From NCBI RefSeq assembly GCF_002261215.1, contig NZ_NEVS01000004.1, positions 3,658,001 to 3,722,000 on the forward strand: 64,000 bases of DNA, read 5' to 3'. How positions within the stretch are numbered: position 1 is the stretch's first letter; each line of letters opens with the position of its first letter. Made by a program: the position numbers and the translations under genes. Source of the stretch: Bordetella genomosp. 11 (lineage in GTDB: Bacteria > Pseudomonadota > Gammaproteobacteria > Burkholderiales > Burkholderiaceae_B). The notes under the pieces were generated by a model. That model was not told where the DNA came from. It saw only the letters and a program-made list of their open reading frames with translations, and did not search any database. Below are positions 1 to 8,993 of the stretch, piece after piece.

Positions 1-193
1 CATCGCATCCCCGTGCCGCCGTCGGGCAGCGTTGCATGGCCTGAAATCGCATGAATGCCTCCCATCGCCGCGCGGCTCGGCCGCGTGCCGGTCCACGCCT
101 GTACGACGGGCGACGCGGCGCGCTTTCGACAGGGATGGGGAAGCTTGCGGGAAAACCCCAGCACGGGGGCGATGTCCGGCACGGCGGGGCCTG

Positions 194-547
194 TTATTCG
201 TAGCAGGGCGCGACGCGGCGGACTTCGACGGTACTCCAGGCGGCGGCGGGGCATTCGGCGGCGATGGCCAGCGCTTCCTCGCGGGTCTGGCAATCCAGCA
301 GGAAAAACCCGCCGACCATTTCCTTGGCCTCGGCGAAGGGGCCGTCGGTCAGGCGCGCGCGTCCTTCGCGCACCTGGACCCGCGTGCCTTCGTCGTCGCC
401 GGCGAGCGAATCGCAGGCGAGCAGCTTGCCGCGCGATTGCAGGTCTTCGGCGAAGCGGCGCATCTGGTCGTAGACCTGGCGGCCTTCGGCCTCGGTACGC
501 TGCGCGCGCTGGCCGCGCGGTTCGACGATAAGCAACATGTACGACAT
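194..547 (-). CDS. YciI-like (YCII/DGPF domain) protein
   Basis: A 117-residue protein of the YciI-related (YCII) family. It has the family's DGPFAEAKE motif near residues 68-76, an N-terminal MLLIVEP strand, and a C-terminal ferredoxin-like alpha/beta region. Members are small dimeric alpha+beta barrels. In many genomes they sit beside ECF sigma factors, but none is visible here. The start at 547 has a GGGAGA ribosome site about 5 bases upstream. It is a single gene, divergent from nothing visible at the left edge. Its biochemical role is unknown; the family is often described as a possible enzyme with a conserved His/Asp pair, and I can assign no substrate. Confidence 0.85.
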   Translation of the reverse strand: MSYMLLIVEPRGQRAQRTEAEGRQVYDQMRRFAEDLQSRGKLLACDSLAGDDEGTRVQVREGRARLTDGPFAEAKEMVGGFFLLDCQTREEALAIAAECPAAAWSTVEVRRVAPCYE

Positions 548-626
548 GGCAGTCTCCCTGGCCCGGTGCGGTGGCGTGTGGGCATTGTATCCGCCGCCCC
601 CCGACGGGAGTGCATGCCCGACGCGA

Positions 627-1928
627 TTACTCGGTCAGGGTATCCGTCACCGCGCCCAGGGTGCGCGACTGCGCCAGGGATGCATCCACGACCTCGGCCA
701 TGATGCCGGTGACGCGCCGCGACGAGGCGACGATGTCCTCCATCGTGCCGCCCGCAGCCTGTACCAGCGCCGCGCCCTGTTCGATCTGCTGGACCGACGT
801 CTGGATCAGCGCTTTGATTTCCTTGGCGGCGGAGGCGCTGTTCTGCGCGAGATTGCGGACTTCCGCCGCCACGACGGCGAAGCCCTTGCCATGGTTGCCC
901 GCGCGGGCGGCTTCCACCGCGGCGTTCAGGGCCAGGATGTTGGTCTGGAACGCCACGCCATCCATCACGCCGATGATGTCGGCGATGCGGCGCGAACTAT
1001 CGGTGATGGCGCCCATGGTCCGCACCACGTCGCTTACCGTGCGGCCGCCGGCCTCCGCAATGCCGACGGCCTCCACCGCCAGCGTATTGGCCTGGGAGGC
1101 ACGCCCGGCGTTTTCGGTCAGACCCTCCACCGCTTTGCCCAACTGCCGGGCGGCAAGGAAGCGGCGGGTGGTGTCGGTGGCGAACTTGACCACCTTGAAG
1201 GGCTGGCCCGCGGCGTCCAGGATAGGGTTGTAGCTGGCCTCGATCCACACCTCGCGACCGCCCTTGCCGACGCGCAGATAGCGGCCGGTGTCGTTCATCC
1301 CGGCACCCAGGCGGCGCCAGAACTCCCGGTAGGCCGGAGACTGCCTTTCCTCGGGCATGACGAACATGCTGTGATGGCGGCCCACCACTTCGTCCTCGTC
1401 GTAGCCCAGCGCGTCCAGGAACAGGCGGTTGGCGCGGATGATGGTGCCGTCCAGTTCGAACTCGATGATGGCCTGCACCTTCGAAATCGCGGCCAGTTGC
1501 CCCGCCGCGTCGTCGGCGCGGCGCTGTTCGGCGCTGACGTCCGTGGCGATCTTCACCACCTTGACGGGACGGCCATGGCGATCGAGGACCGGCGTGTAGC
1601 TGGCCTGCAGCCAGAGCGCGCGGCCGTCGCGCGCGTAGCGCCGATAGCGGCCGCTTTGGAATGCCCCGTCGGCGAGCCGCTGCCAGAACGCCGCATAGGC
1701 GGGCGCGCCGCGTTCGGCGGGATCGACGAACATGCTGTGATGGCGGCCCAGCACCTCTTCGGCTTCATAACCGAACAGCAACAGGAAGTTGTCGTTCGCG
1801 CGCAGGATATTGCCTTCCAGATCGAACTCGATCACGGCGTGCGAGCGGTGCAGCGCCGAGAGTTCTCCAGCGTCGACGACGCCATGCCGCCTCGTACCGG
1901 GCAGCGCGCCCGTGATGAAACCGAACAT
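627..1928 (-). CDS. Soluble PAS-PAS methyl-accepting chemotaxis protein (BdlA-like)
   Basis: A 433-residue cytoplasmic chemoreceptor-type sensor. There is no membrane segment and no HAMP domain. Two tandem PAS domains (about residues 25-132 and 148-253) are clearly paralogous: each has an IEF-x-L-x-G strand, the GRHHSMFV block and an SYxP(V/I)LD strand. The methyl-accepting signalling domain follows (about 260-433), with the conserved hairpin tip at residues 327-361 ([16 protein letters not shown] through AEVRNL). The architecture is that of BdlA-type redox/biofilm-dispersion sensors. The protein stops soon after the second signalling helix and lacks the usual terminal QQNAALVEE-like segment, so the C-terminus is short. 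AAGGAGA lies before the start. The PAS ligand, possibly heme or flavin, cannot be decided from sequence. Confidence 0.9.
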   Translation of the reverse strand: MFGFITGALPGTRRHGVVDAGELSALHRSHAVIEFDLEGNILRANDNFLLLFGYEAEEVLGRHHSMFVDPAERGAPAYAAFWQRLADGAFQSGRYRRYARDGRALWLQASYTPVLDRHGRPVKVVKIATDVSAEQRRADDAAGQLAAISKVQAIIEFELDGTIIRANRLFLDALGYDEDEVVGRHHSMFVMPEERQSPAYREFWRRLGAGMNDTGRYLRVGKGGREVWIEASYNPILDAAGQPFKVVKFATDTTRRFLAARQLGKAVEGLTENAGRASQANTLAVEAVGIAEAGGRTVSDVVRTMGAITDSSRRIADIIGVMDGVAFQTNILALNAAVEAARAGNHGKGFAVVAAEVRNLAQNSASAAKEIKALIQTSVQQIEQGAALVQAAGGTMEDIVASSRRVTGIMAEVVDASLAQSRTLGAVTDTLTE

Positions 1929-2088
1929 TCTTGTCTCCTTGCCCTTGTCTTTATTACAGCGCGACGACCGCGCCGCTTAAGGCCGATCAGCGGCCCATAT
2001 GCCGGCTTGTTTGCGGTTTGTTGCGCGGTCCGGGCTCTCCACAATAGCGATACCCGCCATCCCCGCGGGCGTTTTCGCACGGTGAGTC

Positions 2089-2532
2089 ATGACCACGATG
2101 CCCAGCCATATCCCCGCCGGCGATCCCTTCCGCCGGATCTCCAAGGGCTTTCTCCGCCTGCTTGCCGGCCTGGGCGGCTGCGTGCTGGCCGGCGCGGTGC
2201 TGGGCTGGCCGGGCGATTCCCGCGCCGATACGCCGGCACCGGCCGGCCTGGCCGCCATGCGGCAGAAGCTGGTGCCGGCCAATGTGCAGCAATGCCGCTC
2301 GCTGCTGCAGCGCAAACCCCAGCTGGATCCTTATGCGCCCCGGTCGCCGGGCAACTGGGAAAGCTATTGTTCCTGCGTCGGCCAGACCTATGCGGCCACC
2401 ATGCCGGACAACGTGGTGCTGGCCTTCGCTTCCGGCACCCTGCCGCAGGCCAGCGACCAGCAGGCGGCGCGGCTGCGGGCCGCCGCCGTCAGCCTGGACG
2501 CCGCGCGGGCGCGTTGCGCGGGCGCGCGGTAG
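2089..2532 (+). CDS. Small exported protein of unknown function
   Basis: A 147-residue protein I do not recognise. Residues about 18-45 form a hydrophobic segment with small residues before DSRAD, consistent with a signal peptide or membrane anchor. The mature part has a conserved-looking cysteine pair (SYCSCVGQTY), one cysteine near the middle and one near the C-terminus, so an oxidised periplasmic domain is plausible. It is a single gene between the leftward chemoreceptor and wrbA. The ATG at 2089 follows CGGTGAGTC, a modest ribosome site. Codon use matches the neighbours, so it is probably a real gene. Confidence 0.6.
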   Translation: MTTMPSHIPAGDPFRRISKGFLRLLAGLGGCVLAGAVLGWPGDSRADTPAPAGLAAMRQKLVPANVQQCRSLLQRKPQLDPYAPRSPGNWESYCSCVGQTYAATMPDNVVLAFASGTLPQASDQQAARLRAAAVSLDAARARCAGAR

Positions 2533-2756
2533 CGCGGGACAGCTTTCGTCATTGCGGATACCCGGCCCCGCCGTGCGGGACTGCGACAGGACGCACTCCG
2601 CCGCCGTGGGCAAGCCCCCCGCGCCACACCCATCGCCCAGACAGATGGATTCCATCGAAACATATAGGCTTCTCTATAGAGACTGAGCCTTTTAACCTTG
2701 CCGCAACGGTGGACCTTCCCGGCCGCCGCATCATCGATCAACGGCAAGGATAAGCA

Positions 2757-3356
2757 ATGGCCAAGGTTCTCGTTCTCTACTATTCCTCTTACGGACATAC
2801 CGAGCAGATGGCGTATGCCATTGCGGAAGGCGCGCGCGGCGAAGGCGCCCAGGTCGACGTCAAGCGCGTGCCCGAAACGGTGCCGGAAAGCATCGCCAAG
2901 GCGGCGCATTTCAAGCTGGACCAGCAAGCCCCCGTGGCCACCGTAGAGGAACTGGAAGGCTACGACGCGATCGTGATCGGCACGGGTACGCGCTACGGCC
3001 GGATGTCGTCGCAGATGGCGGCCTTCCTGGACCAGACTGGCGGCCTGTGGGCGCGTGGCGCGCTGAACGGAAAGGTGGGCGCCGCCTTCGCCTCGACCGC
3101 GACGCAGCACGGCGGCCAGGAAACGACGTTGTTCTCCATCATCACCAACCTGCTGCACTTCGGCATGGTCATCGTGGGCCTGCCCTATAGCCACCAGGGC
3201 CAGATGAATGTCGCGCAGATCGTCGGCGGCGCTCCGTACGGGGCGACGACGATCGCCGGCGGCGACGGTTCCCGCCAGCCGGGCCCCATCGACCTGGACG
3301 GCGCCCGCCACCAGGGCGCCCTGGTGGCGCGCACCGCCGCCCGGTTGTTTGCCTGA
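2757..3356 (+). CDS. wrbA: NAD(P)H:quinone oxidoreductase WrbA
   Basis: A 199-residue flavodoxin-like protein of WrbA length. It has the FMN phosphate loop [12 protein letters not shown] (residues 8-19), the [13 protein letters not shown] flavin-contact block (about 75-87), [12 protein letters not shown], and the C-terminal GxDGSRQP segment typical of WrbA. Family members form tetramers with FMN and reduce quinones by two electrons, avoiding semiquinone stress. AAGGATAAGCA places the ribosome site just before the ATG. The gene is monocistronic and converges on a ketopantoate-reductase-like gene, with a hairpin between them. Confidence 0.96.
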   Translation: MAKVLVLYYSSYGHTEQMAYAIAEGARGEGAQVDVKRVPETVPESIAKAAHFKLDQQAPVATVEELEGYDAIVIGTGTRYGRMSSQMAAFLDQTGGLWARGALNGKVGAAFASTATQHGGQETTLFSIITNLLHFGMVIVGLPYSHQGQMNVAQIVGGAPYGATTIAGGDGSRQPGPIDLDGARHQGALVARTAARLFA

Positions 3357-3376
3357 TACACAGGAACGCGTGCGCG

Positions 3377-3404
3377 AAAAACCGGGCCTCGCCGAGGCCG
3401 GTTT
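3377..3404. terminator. Bidirectional hairpin between wrbA and the PanE-like gene
   Basis: An inverted repeat of about 11 bp (AACCGG-CCTCG against CGAGGCCGGTT) with one bulged G. It is flanked by AAAA on the left and TTT on the right, and lies between two convergent genes. It could stop transcription from both sides. Confidence 0.6.
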
Positions 3405-3418
3405 GCGCGCCGATAGCG

Positions 3419-4315
3419 CTAGGATGCCGCCCGGCGTTCCAGCAGCTTGACCAGGGCATGCAGCGTGCGGTTGACCGGTGTGGCGATCGCCCGCTCGCGC
3501 CCTTTGCGTTCGATGTAGCCGTTCAGATAGTCGATTTCCGTCGGCTTGCCGCGCGCCATGTCCTGCGCGGTCGACGAGAACTGGGTCGGCATGGTTTCGA
3601 CGATCTTCAACACGGCGGCCCAGCTGTCGCCCGGGACGTCGACACCTTCGGCCTGGGCCACGGCCAGGCATTCGTGCACGACATCGCGCATGACTTGCTG
3701 CACGCCCTCGCCCTGGTACAGGTCCCCGTAGGGCATGCGGGCAATGGCCGACAGGGCGTTGTAGGCGCAGTTGACGATCAGCTTGGCCCACAGCGCGCCG
3801 ATGACGTTATCCGAGATATCGACCGGCACACCGGCGGCCGCGCATTCGTCGGCGAAGCGCTGGCTGGCGCCGGAGTTGCCGATGACCAGCTCGCCGCGTC
3901 CGTGGTGCCTGACGTGCCCGGGGCCGGCCATCTCGGTGGCGACGTAGACGACGGCGGGGACCACCGTCTGCGGCAGGATGGCCTGCAGACGCTGCGCGTT
4001 GTCCACCCCGTTCTGCAGACTGAGCACCAGCGTGTCGCGCCCGAGATAAGGCGCCAGCGCCCGCCCGGCGGTTTCGGTGTCGGCGGACTTGACGCAGAAA
4101 AGGACCACGTCGGCGCCGCCAGCCGCCTCGGGCGCGGTATCGGCCTTCATGGGCACATGGGCCTGGAAGGCCCGGGTATCCAGGAACAGGCCCTTGGCAC
4201 GGACGGCCTCTACATGGACAGGACGGCCGATCAGTGTCACCTCGTGGCCGGCGCGGGCCAGCATGGCCCCGAAGTAGCAACCGACAGCGCCGGCGCCCAT
4301 GACCGCGACTTTCAT
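3419..4315 (-). CDS. 2-dehydropantoate 2-reductase family protein (PanE/ApbA)
   Basis: A 298-residue NADP-dependent reductase of the PanE/ApbA fold. The N-terminal Rossmann domain begins with VAVMGAGAVGCYFGAML (glycine-rich loop, residues 3-19) and GHEVTLIGRP. The second domain holds the AKLIVNCAYNALSAI helix, which carries the family Lys-x3-Asn-x3-Asn pattern, and the EIDYLNGYIERKGRE helix. Authentic PanE makes pantoate for vitamin B5, but Burkholderiales encode several paralogues with other 2-keto acid substrates. The gene stands alone, so the specific substrate is uncertain. Confidence 0.88.
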   Translation of the reverse strand: MKVAVMGAGAVGCYFGAMLARAGHEVTLIGRPVHVEAVRAKGLFLDTRAFQAHVPMKADTAPEAAGGADVVLFCVKSADTETAGRALAPYLGRDTLVLSLQNGVDNAQRLQAILPQTVVPAVVYVATEMAGPGHVRHHGRGELVIGNSGASQRFADECAAAGVPVDISDNVIGALWAKLIVNCAYNALSAIARMPYGDLYQGEGVQQVMRDVVHECLAVAQAEGVDVPGDSWAAVLKIVETMPTQFSSTAQDMARGKPTEIDYLNGYIERKGRERAIATPVNRTLHALVKLLERRAAS

Positions 4316-4427
4316 GCGTTATCTCCTTTGAATCCGCCGCGCCGGTGGCGTACTGCCTGAAGCGGCGCGGGACCGGCGCTTGCCCATGGCGATGGGACAT
4401 TGCCCATCCTGAGAGATACTAACCGCA

Positions 4428-5762
4428 TTGCCGCCCGACCCAAACACCCCCACCCGCCCTGCCCCCGGAGACCCGTCGTTGCCTGCCGATTCCCGCCGGA
4501 CATCCCTGCGCCGCATGAAAACCCTGGCCCTCGCGTCGCTGGCCGCGACACTGGCCGGCGTGGCCGTCAGCTACGCGATGGGGGCCCAAGGCACGTGGGC
4601 ATGGGTGCGCGCCTTCTGCGAAGCGGCGACGATAGGCGCGCTGGCGGACTGGTTCGCGGTGGTGGCGCTGTTTCGCCGGCCGCTGGGCCTGCCGATTCCG
4701 CACACGGCCATCATTCCTTCCAACAAGGCCCGCATCGCGGACAACCTGGCGGTATTCGTGCGCGATCACTTCCTGGACCCGGTTTCGCTGCTGGAACGCC
4801 TGCGCGTGTTCGACCCGGCCGCGCGCCTGGGCCAGTGGCTGAGCGATCCCCGCCAGGCCCAGGTGGTGGCGGGCACGGCCCGCGCGTGGGCGCTGCGCGC
4901 GATGGACCTGATGGACGAACAGGCGGTGCGCGAAGGCATACACGGCTTCGTCGTGCGGCGGCTGCGCGAATGGAATGCGGCGCAGACCGCGGGCGAGCTC
5001 TTCGACCTGCTGGCGCGCGACGGACGCCATCATGCCTTGCTGGATGAAGCGCTGAAGCGCCTGGCCGCCTACCTGCAGGGCGAACAGATGAAGGACCGCG
5101 CGTCGGCCCTGATGGTGAAATACGCGCGCAAGGAATGGCCACGCATGGCCAAGGCATTGAACCTGGTCAAGCCGGTGGACGACATCGCCGATACGTTGGC
5201 CGACCGCCTGGCGCGGGCGCTGCTGGACGAGCTGCACGATGTACTGGCGCAGCCCGATCACCCGCTGCGGCGCGACTACGAGATTTGGCTGGGCGGCTAT
5301 ATGGCGCGGTTGCGCGACGACCCGGACCTGCAACGCCAGGTGGCGCAGATCAAGGAAAACGTCATCGCGCACGAGCAGGTGCGCGAATACGTACAGGGCA
5401 TCTGGGACGAGGTGCGCGACGCCCTGCGGCGCGATCTGGCCAGCAGCGATTCGGCCCTGGGCCGGCACCTGACGGGCACCCTCACGGCCCTGGGCCGCAA
5501 CCTGGGCTCGGACCCGGCGCTGCGCGATGCGATCAACCAGCACGTGCTGGCCGGCGCGGAACGCCTGGCGGCCGGGTTGCGCCAGGGCATCACGGACCAC
5601 ATCTCGCAGACCGTGCGCAACTGGGACGAACGCCAGTTCGTCGACGAACTGGAGCTCAGCATAGGCCGCGACCTGCAGTACATCCGCTTCAATGGCATGG
5701 TGGTGGGCGGTTTGATCGGGCTGGCCCTGCATGCCTGCGTCTGGCTGGCGCAATCCCGATGA
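4428..5762 (+). CDS. DUF445 family membrane protein
   Basis: A 444-residue protein of the DUF445 family (YjiN-like). It has an N-terminal hydrophobic stretch beginning near MKTLALASLAATLAGVAVSY, the conserved EAATIGALADWFAVVALFRRPLGLPIPHTAIIP block (about residues 64-97), a long charged alpha-helical middle, and a closing membrane segment (GMVVGGLIGLALHACVWL). The function of the family is unknown. The chosen start is TTG at 4428, with GAGAGA upstream. An internal ATG at 4515 would give 415 residues and still keep the membrane segment, so the start is not certain. Confidence 0.85.
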   Translation: MPPDPNTPTRPAPGDPSLPADSRRTSLRRMKTLALASLAATLAGVAVSYAMGAQGTWAWVRAFCEAATIGALADWFAVVALFRRPLGLPIPHTAIIPSNKARIADNLAVFVRDHFLDPVSLLERLRVFDPAARLGQWLSDPRQAQVVAGTARAWALRAMDLMDEQAVREGIHGFVVRRLREWNAAQTAGELFDLLARDGRHHALLDEALKRLAAYLQGEQMKDRASALMVKYARKEWPRMAKALNLVKPVDDIADTLADRLARALLDELHDVLAQPDHPLRRDYEIWLGGYMARLRDDPDLQRQVAQIKENVIAHEQVREYVQGIWDEVRDALRRDLASSDSALGRHLTGTLTALGRNLGSDPALRDAINQHVLAGAERLAAGLRQGITDHISQTVRNWDERQFVDELELSIGRDLQYIRFNGMVVGGLIGLALHACVWLAQSR

Positions 5763-5901
5763 AGCGAAAAACGGATGGAAAAACGAGGCGTCCCGGCGTT
5801 AAGCTCGAGCCGCCAGCCCCCCGCGCGGCCCGCCGTTGCCATACAGGCCCGGCCCGCGCCGAGCTGGCTAACGCCCCTTGGGCTATCCGCAGGAAACCGC
5901 C

Positions 5902-6405
5902 ATGATCCGCCCCTACCGGCTCACCCGCGCCGCCGCTCTGTTTATCGCCGGTCTGCTGACCGGCTGCGCCAATATCGCCAATACGCCGCCCGGCATGCCG
6001 CTGGCCGATATGCAATCCCGCTATGGCGCCCCCACCTATACCTGCACCCGGCCCGACGGCACCCGGCGGGTGGTCTGGTCGCAATTGCCGTCCGGCAGCG
6101 ACGCCTGGGGCACCGACCTGGACGCACAGGGACGCGCGGTGCGCATGCAAGACCTGATGTCGCCCGAACACTTCGAGCGGCTGCGCCAGGGCGATTGGAC
6201 GCCCGCCGAGGTGCGCTGCGAATTCGGTCCGCCCGCCAGGGTCGGCGCGGTCGGCCTGGGCGAGAAGCATGAGGTGGTCTGGTCGTACTACTACGTCCTG
6301 GACGGACGCTGGCATTCCGTCATGTACGTCTACTTCGGCCCGCGCGGCGACCGCGTCACGCACTATCACTCCGGCCCGGACCCGCGCTACCAGCGCAGCG
6401 AATAG
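5902..6405 (+). CDS. Lipoprotein with two BamE/SmpA-like segments
   Basis: A 167-residue predicted outer-membrane lipoprotein. The start at 5902 follows CAGGAAACC, and residues 1-22 form a lipoprotein signal ending in LLTGC. The mature part holds two copies of a BamE-like pattern, a helix then RYGxP or EFGPP followed by VVWSQL or VVWSYYYVLDG (about residues 32-66 and 95-130). This suggests a duplicated SmpA/OmlA fold. Canonical BamE has only one such unit, so this is more likely an unassigned paralogue than the Bam subunit. There are no operon partners. Confidence 0.72.
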   Translation: MIRPYRLTRAAALFIAGLLTGCANIANTPPGMPLADMQSRYGAPTYTCTRPDGTRRVVWSQLPSGSDAWGTDLDAQGRAVRMQDLMSPEHFERLRQGDWTPAEVRCEFGPPARVGAVGLGEKHEVVWSYYYVLDGRWHSVMYVYFGPRGDRVTHYHSGPDPRYQRSE

Positions 6406-6691
6406 ACCGCGCGTCGCCGCGATGCCATCGAGATTTGTGCGGCGCCTATAAGGCCACGTTATGTCCGGGCCCGGCAAGGCACCGCGCCGGCCGGACAAAA
6501 GCCTTGCATATCAGCGACTTGCAAGGACGGCGCCAATGCTGCGCCGCAAACGGGCGCGCAATCGCCCGGGTTCCGTCGGCGGGCGCCTTCGCGCATCATG
6601 CGCGCATTGCGTCTGAATCGCAGCAGGATCATGCGCGGGGGCCGGCCGCCGGACTTCGCGTCCACCCCCCTCTTTTCCGGAGCCCTTCCCC
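6406..6691 (+). promoter_or_regulatory. Leader of the nitrilase gene with an inverted repeat
   Basis: A 286-base intergenic region before the carbamoylase-like gene. It contains an inverted repeat, CCTTGCA (6502-6508) and TGCAAGG (6520-6526), with an 11-base gap. This spacing would suit a dimeric transcription factor. No regulator gene is adjacent. TCCGGAG just upstream of 6692 is the probable ribosome site. Confidence 0.35.
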
Positions 6692-7654
6692 ATGTCCCAG
6701 ACATCCCGCGCCCGCAAGTTCGGATTGGCCGTCGCCCAAATGGGGCCGGTCCACCTGGCCGACTCGCGCCAGGCCGTCGTCAAGCGGCTGGTCGACATGC
6801 TGCGCGAGGCCGCAGCGCGCCAGGCGACTTTCGTGGTCTTTCCCGAACTGGCCCTGACCACCTTCTTCCCCCGCTATTGGATGACGGAAGAAGAGGCGGT
6901 GGAACGCTATTTCGAACGCGCCATGCCCAATGCCGACGTGCAGCCGCTGTTCGACGCCGCGCGCGAGCTGGGCGTGGGCTTTTACCTGGGCTATGCCGAG
7001 CTGACGCCGGACGGACGCCGCTTCAATACGGCGGTCCTGGTGGACCGCGCAGCCAAGGTCGTCGGCAAGTACCGCAAGGTACACCTGCCCGGCCATGACG
7101 ACCACAAGCCGGACGCGCCCTTCCAGCACCTGGAAAAGAAATTCTTCGAGGTCGGCGATCTGGGCTTTCCCGTCTGGAATACGCAGGACGTCAATGTCGG
7201 CATGTGCATCTGCAACGACCGCCGCTGGCCCGAGACCTGGCGCGCGATGTCGCTGCAAAGCGCCGAGCTGATCGTGCTGGGCTACAACACGCCGTCCTGG
7301 AATATCCACTGGACCGAGCCTGTGCACCTGCGCACCTTCCACCATGAAATCGTGCTGCAGGCCAGCGCCTACCAGAACGCGGTGTGGATCGGCGCGGCCG
7401 CCAAGTGCGGCTCGGAAGACGGGTTCCACATGATCGGCAGCTCCATGATCGTGGCCCCGTCCGGCGAAATCGTGGCGCGCGCCAGCGGCGAGGAAGACGA
7501 GGTCATCACGGCGCAGATCGACCTGGACCTGGGCGCGACCTTCCGCCAGCACGTCTTCAATTTCGCCAAGCACCGCAGCCCACAGCACTACCGGCTTATC
7601 GTGGAGCGCACCGGCGCCGGCGACCCGCTGCCGCTGCCGCCGGAAGCGCGCTGA
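6692..7654 (+). CDS. Nitrilase-superfamily N-carbamoyl amino acid amidohydrolase
   Basis: A 320-residue carbon-nitrogen hydrolase. The catalytic Glu-Lys-Cys triad is visible: Glu52 in VVFPELALTT, Lys129 in YRKVHLPGH, and Cys174 in GMCICNDRRWPE. The last motif and the YNTPSWN and NFAKHRSPQHY blocks closely resemble N-carbamoyl-D-amino-acid hydrolases (DCase). The expected reaction is hydrolysis of an N-carbamoyl amino acid to amino acid, CO2 and ammonia. It lies tail to tail with an amidase that is linked to an ABC importer, which supports a role in using an imported amide, ureide or hydantoin-derived compound. The true substrate is inferred, not shown. Confidence 0.85.
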   Translation: MSQTSRARKFGLAVAQMGPVHLADSRQAVVKRLVDMLREAAARQATFVVFPELALTTFFPRYWMTEEEAVERYFERAMPNADVQPLFDAARELGVGFYLGYAELTPDGRRFNTAVLVDRAAKVVGKYRKVHLPGHDDHKPDAPFQHLEKKFFEVGDLGFPVWNTQDVNVGMCICNDRRWPETWRAMSLQSAELIVLGYNTPSWNIHWTEPVHLRTFHHEIVLQASAYQNAVWIGAAAKCGSEDGFHMIGSSMIVAPSGEIVARASGEEDEVITAQIDLDLGATFRQHVFNFAKHRSPQHYRLIVERTGAGDPLPLPPEAR

Positions 7655-7667
7655 CCGGGCGGGCGGA

Positions 7668-8984
7668 TCAAGCCTGGCCAGCCAGCACCAGCTCGATCCA
7701 TCGGGCCACGCGCAGGGCCGGCACATCGCGCCCGTATGTGCCCACCACCTGCACGCCGAGCGGCAAGCCGCGCGCGGATCGTCCCGCCGGCACCGTCAGC
7801 GCGGGAAACCCCAGGAAGGTCCAGGGCGCGCACCAGGATGCATCGCCGGTGTCGTGCAGGCCTTGGGGCGCCTCCCCGCTGGCGGGAACCGTCAGGACGG
7901 CGTCGTAGCCCGACAGGCGCGTGGACAAGGCGGCGCGCAGTTCACGCTGCGTGCGCCGCGCGGTCACGTAGGCGGCCTGCGTCACCGCGCGGGACTCCTC
8001 GACCAGGCCCTTGAGCGGCGCGCTGGCGCGCTCGGGATAGCGCGCGACGAGATCGCCATAGATATCCAGCGCCTCGCGTCCCAGGATGTGCCGCAGCGAC
8101 TCCAGCGTGGGGGCACCGATCTCGGGCACGATCACCTCCTCGACCGAGGCGCCGGAGCGCCGCAGTTTGGCGATCACCTGTTCAAGCACGGCCTTCTGCT
8201 CGGCGCCGACCTTGTGCCAGTCCGGCGCGCATACCAGCGCGAGCGACGGCGAGGGCAAGGGCGCAAGCCCGCGCTGGGGATCGATGCGCAGCGCGGCCAG
8301 GTCCGCGCCGTCAGCCAGCGCATAACCGGGATCCCCCAGCAGCGCCAGGGCATACGCCACATCGTCGACGCTGCGCGCCATGAAACCGACATGATCGAGG
8401 GAACCCGATAGCGGATGCACACCCTCGCGCGGGACGGCGCCGAAACTGGCCTTGAAGCCGACGACGCCGCAATAGGCCGCCGGCCTCACGATGGACCCCA
8501 TGGTTTGGGTGCCCAGCGCCAGGGGAACGATGCCGGCGGCCACCGCGGCGGCGGAGCCGCTGGACGACCCGCCCGGCGTATGCGCGGCGTTCCAGGGGTT
8601 GACCGTCGGTCCCGGATGGCGGAACGCGAACTCCGTCGTGACGGTTTTGCCGAACACCGTGCCGCCCAGGCGCTTGATGGCGGTGACGATGGCCGCGTCC
8701 TCCACCGGCACGTGGTCCGCGAAAATCGCCGACCCGTTGGTGGTACGCAGCCCTGCCGTGGCGATGATGTCTTTCACGCCGACGGGAATACCGGCCAGGG
8801 GGCCGTCCGCGGCGGCCGTCAACTGGGCCGTGGGTACGCGCGTGACGAAGGCCTTGAGCCAGGGCTCGCACTCGTCGGCGCGCGCCGCGCAGGCCTGCAG
8901 GTAGGCATCGCGGCTCAGGGTGCCGGCCTCGAAGCCGCGCAGGGCTTCAAGCAGGCCGGGTAATGCGGGAGCGGTCATCGTCAT
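7668..8984 (-). CDS. Amidase-signature family hydrolase
   Basis: A 438-residue amidase-signature enzyme. The Ser-cisSer-Lys triad can be placed: Lys71 in GVKDIIATAG, the cis-Ser at about 140 in PGGSSSGSAAAVAAG, and the nucleophile Ser164 in GTQTMGSIVRPAAY. The 24-residue serine spacing is that of the family. The canonical GTDTGGS is changed to GTQTMGS. It is the last gene of the leftward ABC importer operon, 9 bases after the binding protein, so it probably hydrolyses an amide brought in by that importer. It converges with the carbamoylase-like gene, with 13 bases between the stops. Substrate unknown. Confidence 0.88.
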   Translation of the reverse strand: MTMTAPALPGLLEALRGFEAGTLSRDAYLQACAARADECEPWLKAFVTRVPTAQLTAAADGPLAGIPVGVKDIIATAGLRTTNGSAIFADHVPVEDAAIVTAIKRLGGTVFGKTVTTEFAFRHPGPTVNPWNAAHTPGGSSSGSAAAVAAGIVPLALGTQTMGSIVRPAAYCGVVGFKASFGAVPREGVHPLSGSLDHVGFMARSVDDVAYALALLGDPGYALADGADLAALRIDPQRGLAPLPSPSLALVCAPDWHKVGAEQKAVLEQVIAKLRRSGASVEEVIVPEIGAPTLESLRHILGREALDIYGDLVARYPERASAPLKGLVEESRAVTQAAYVTARRTQRELRAALSTRLSGYDAVLTVPASGEAPQGLHDTGDASWCAPWTFLGFPALTVPAGRSARGLPLGVQVVGTYGRDVPALRVARWIELVLAGQA

Positions 8985-8993
8985 GGCATCGGC

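Noticed and set aside
1..52. Possible start of a leftward gene (ATG at 52) running off the left edge
   Set aside because: Only 17 codons are visible and no ribosome site or recognisable sequence supports it.
537..2753. A 738-codon rightward frame over the chemoreceptor
   Set aside because: It is antisense to the PAS/MCP gene and has His/Arg/Gly-rich composition without any domain.
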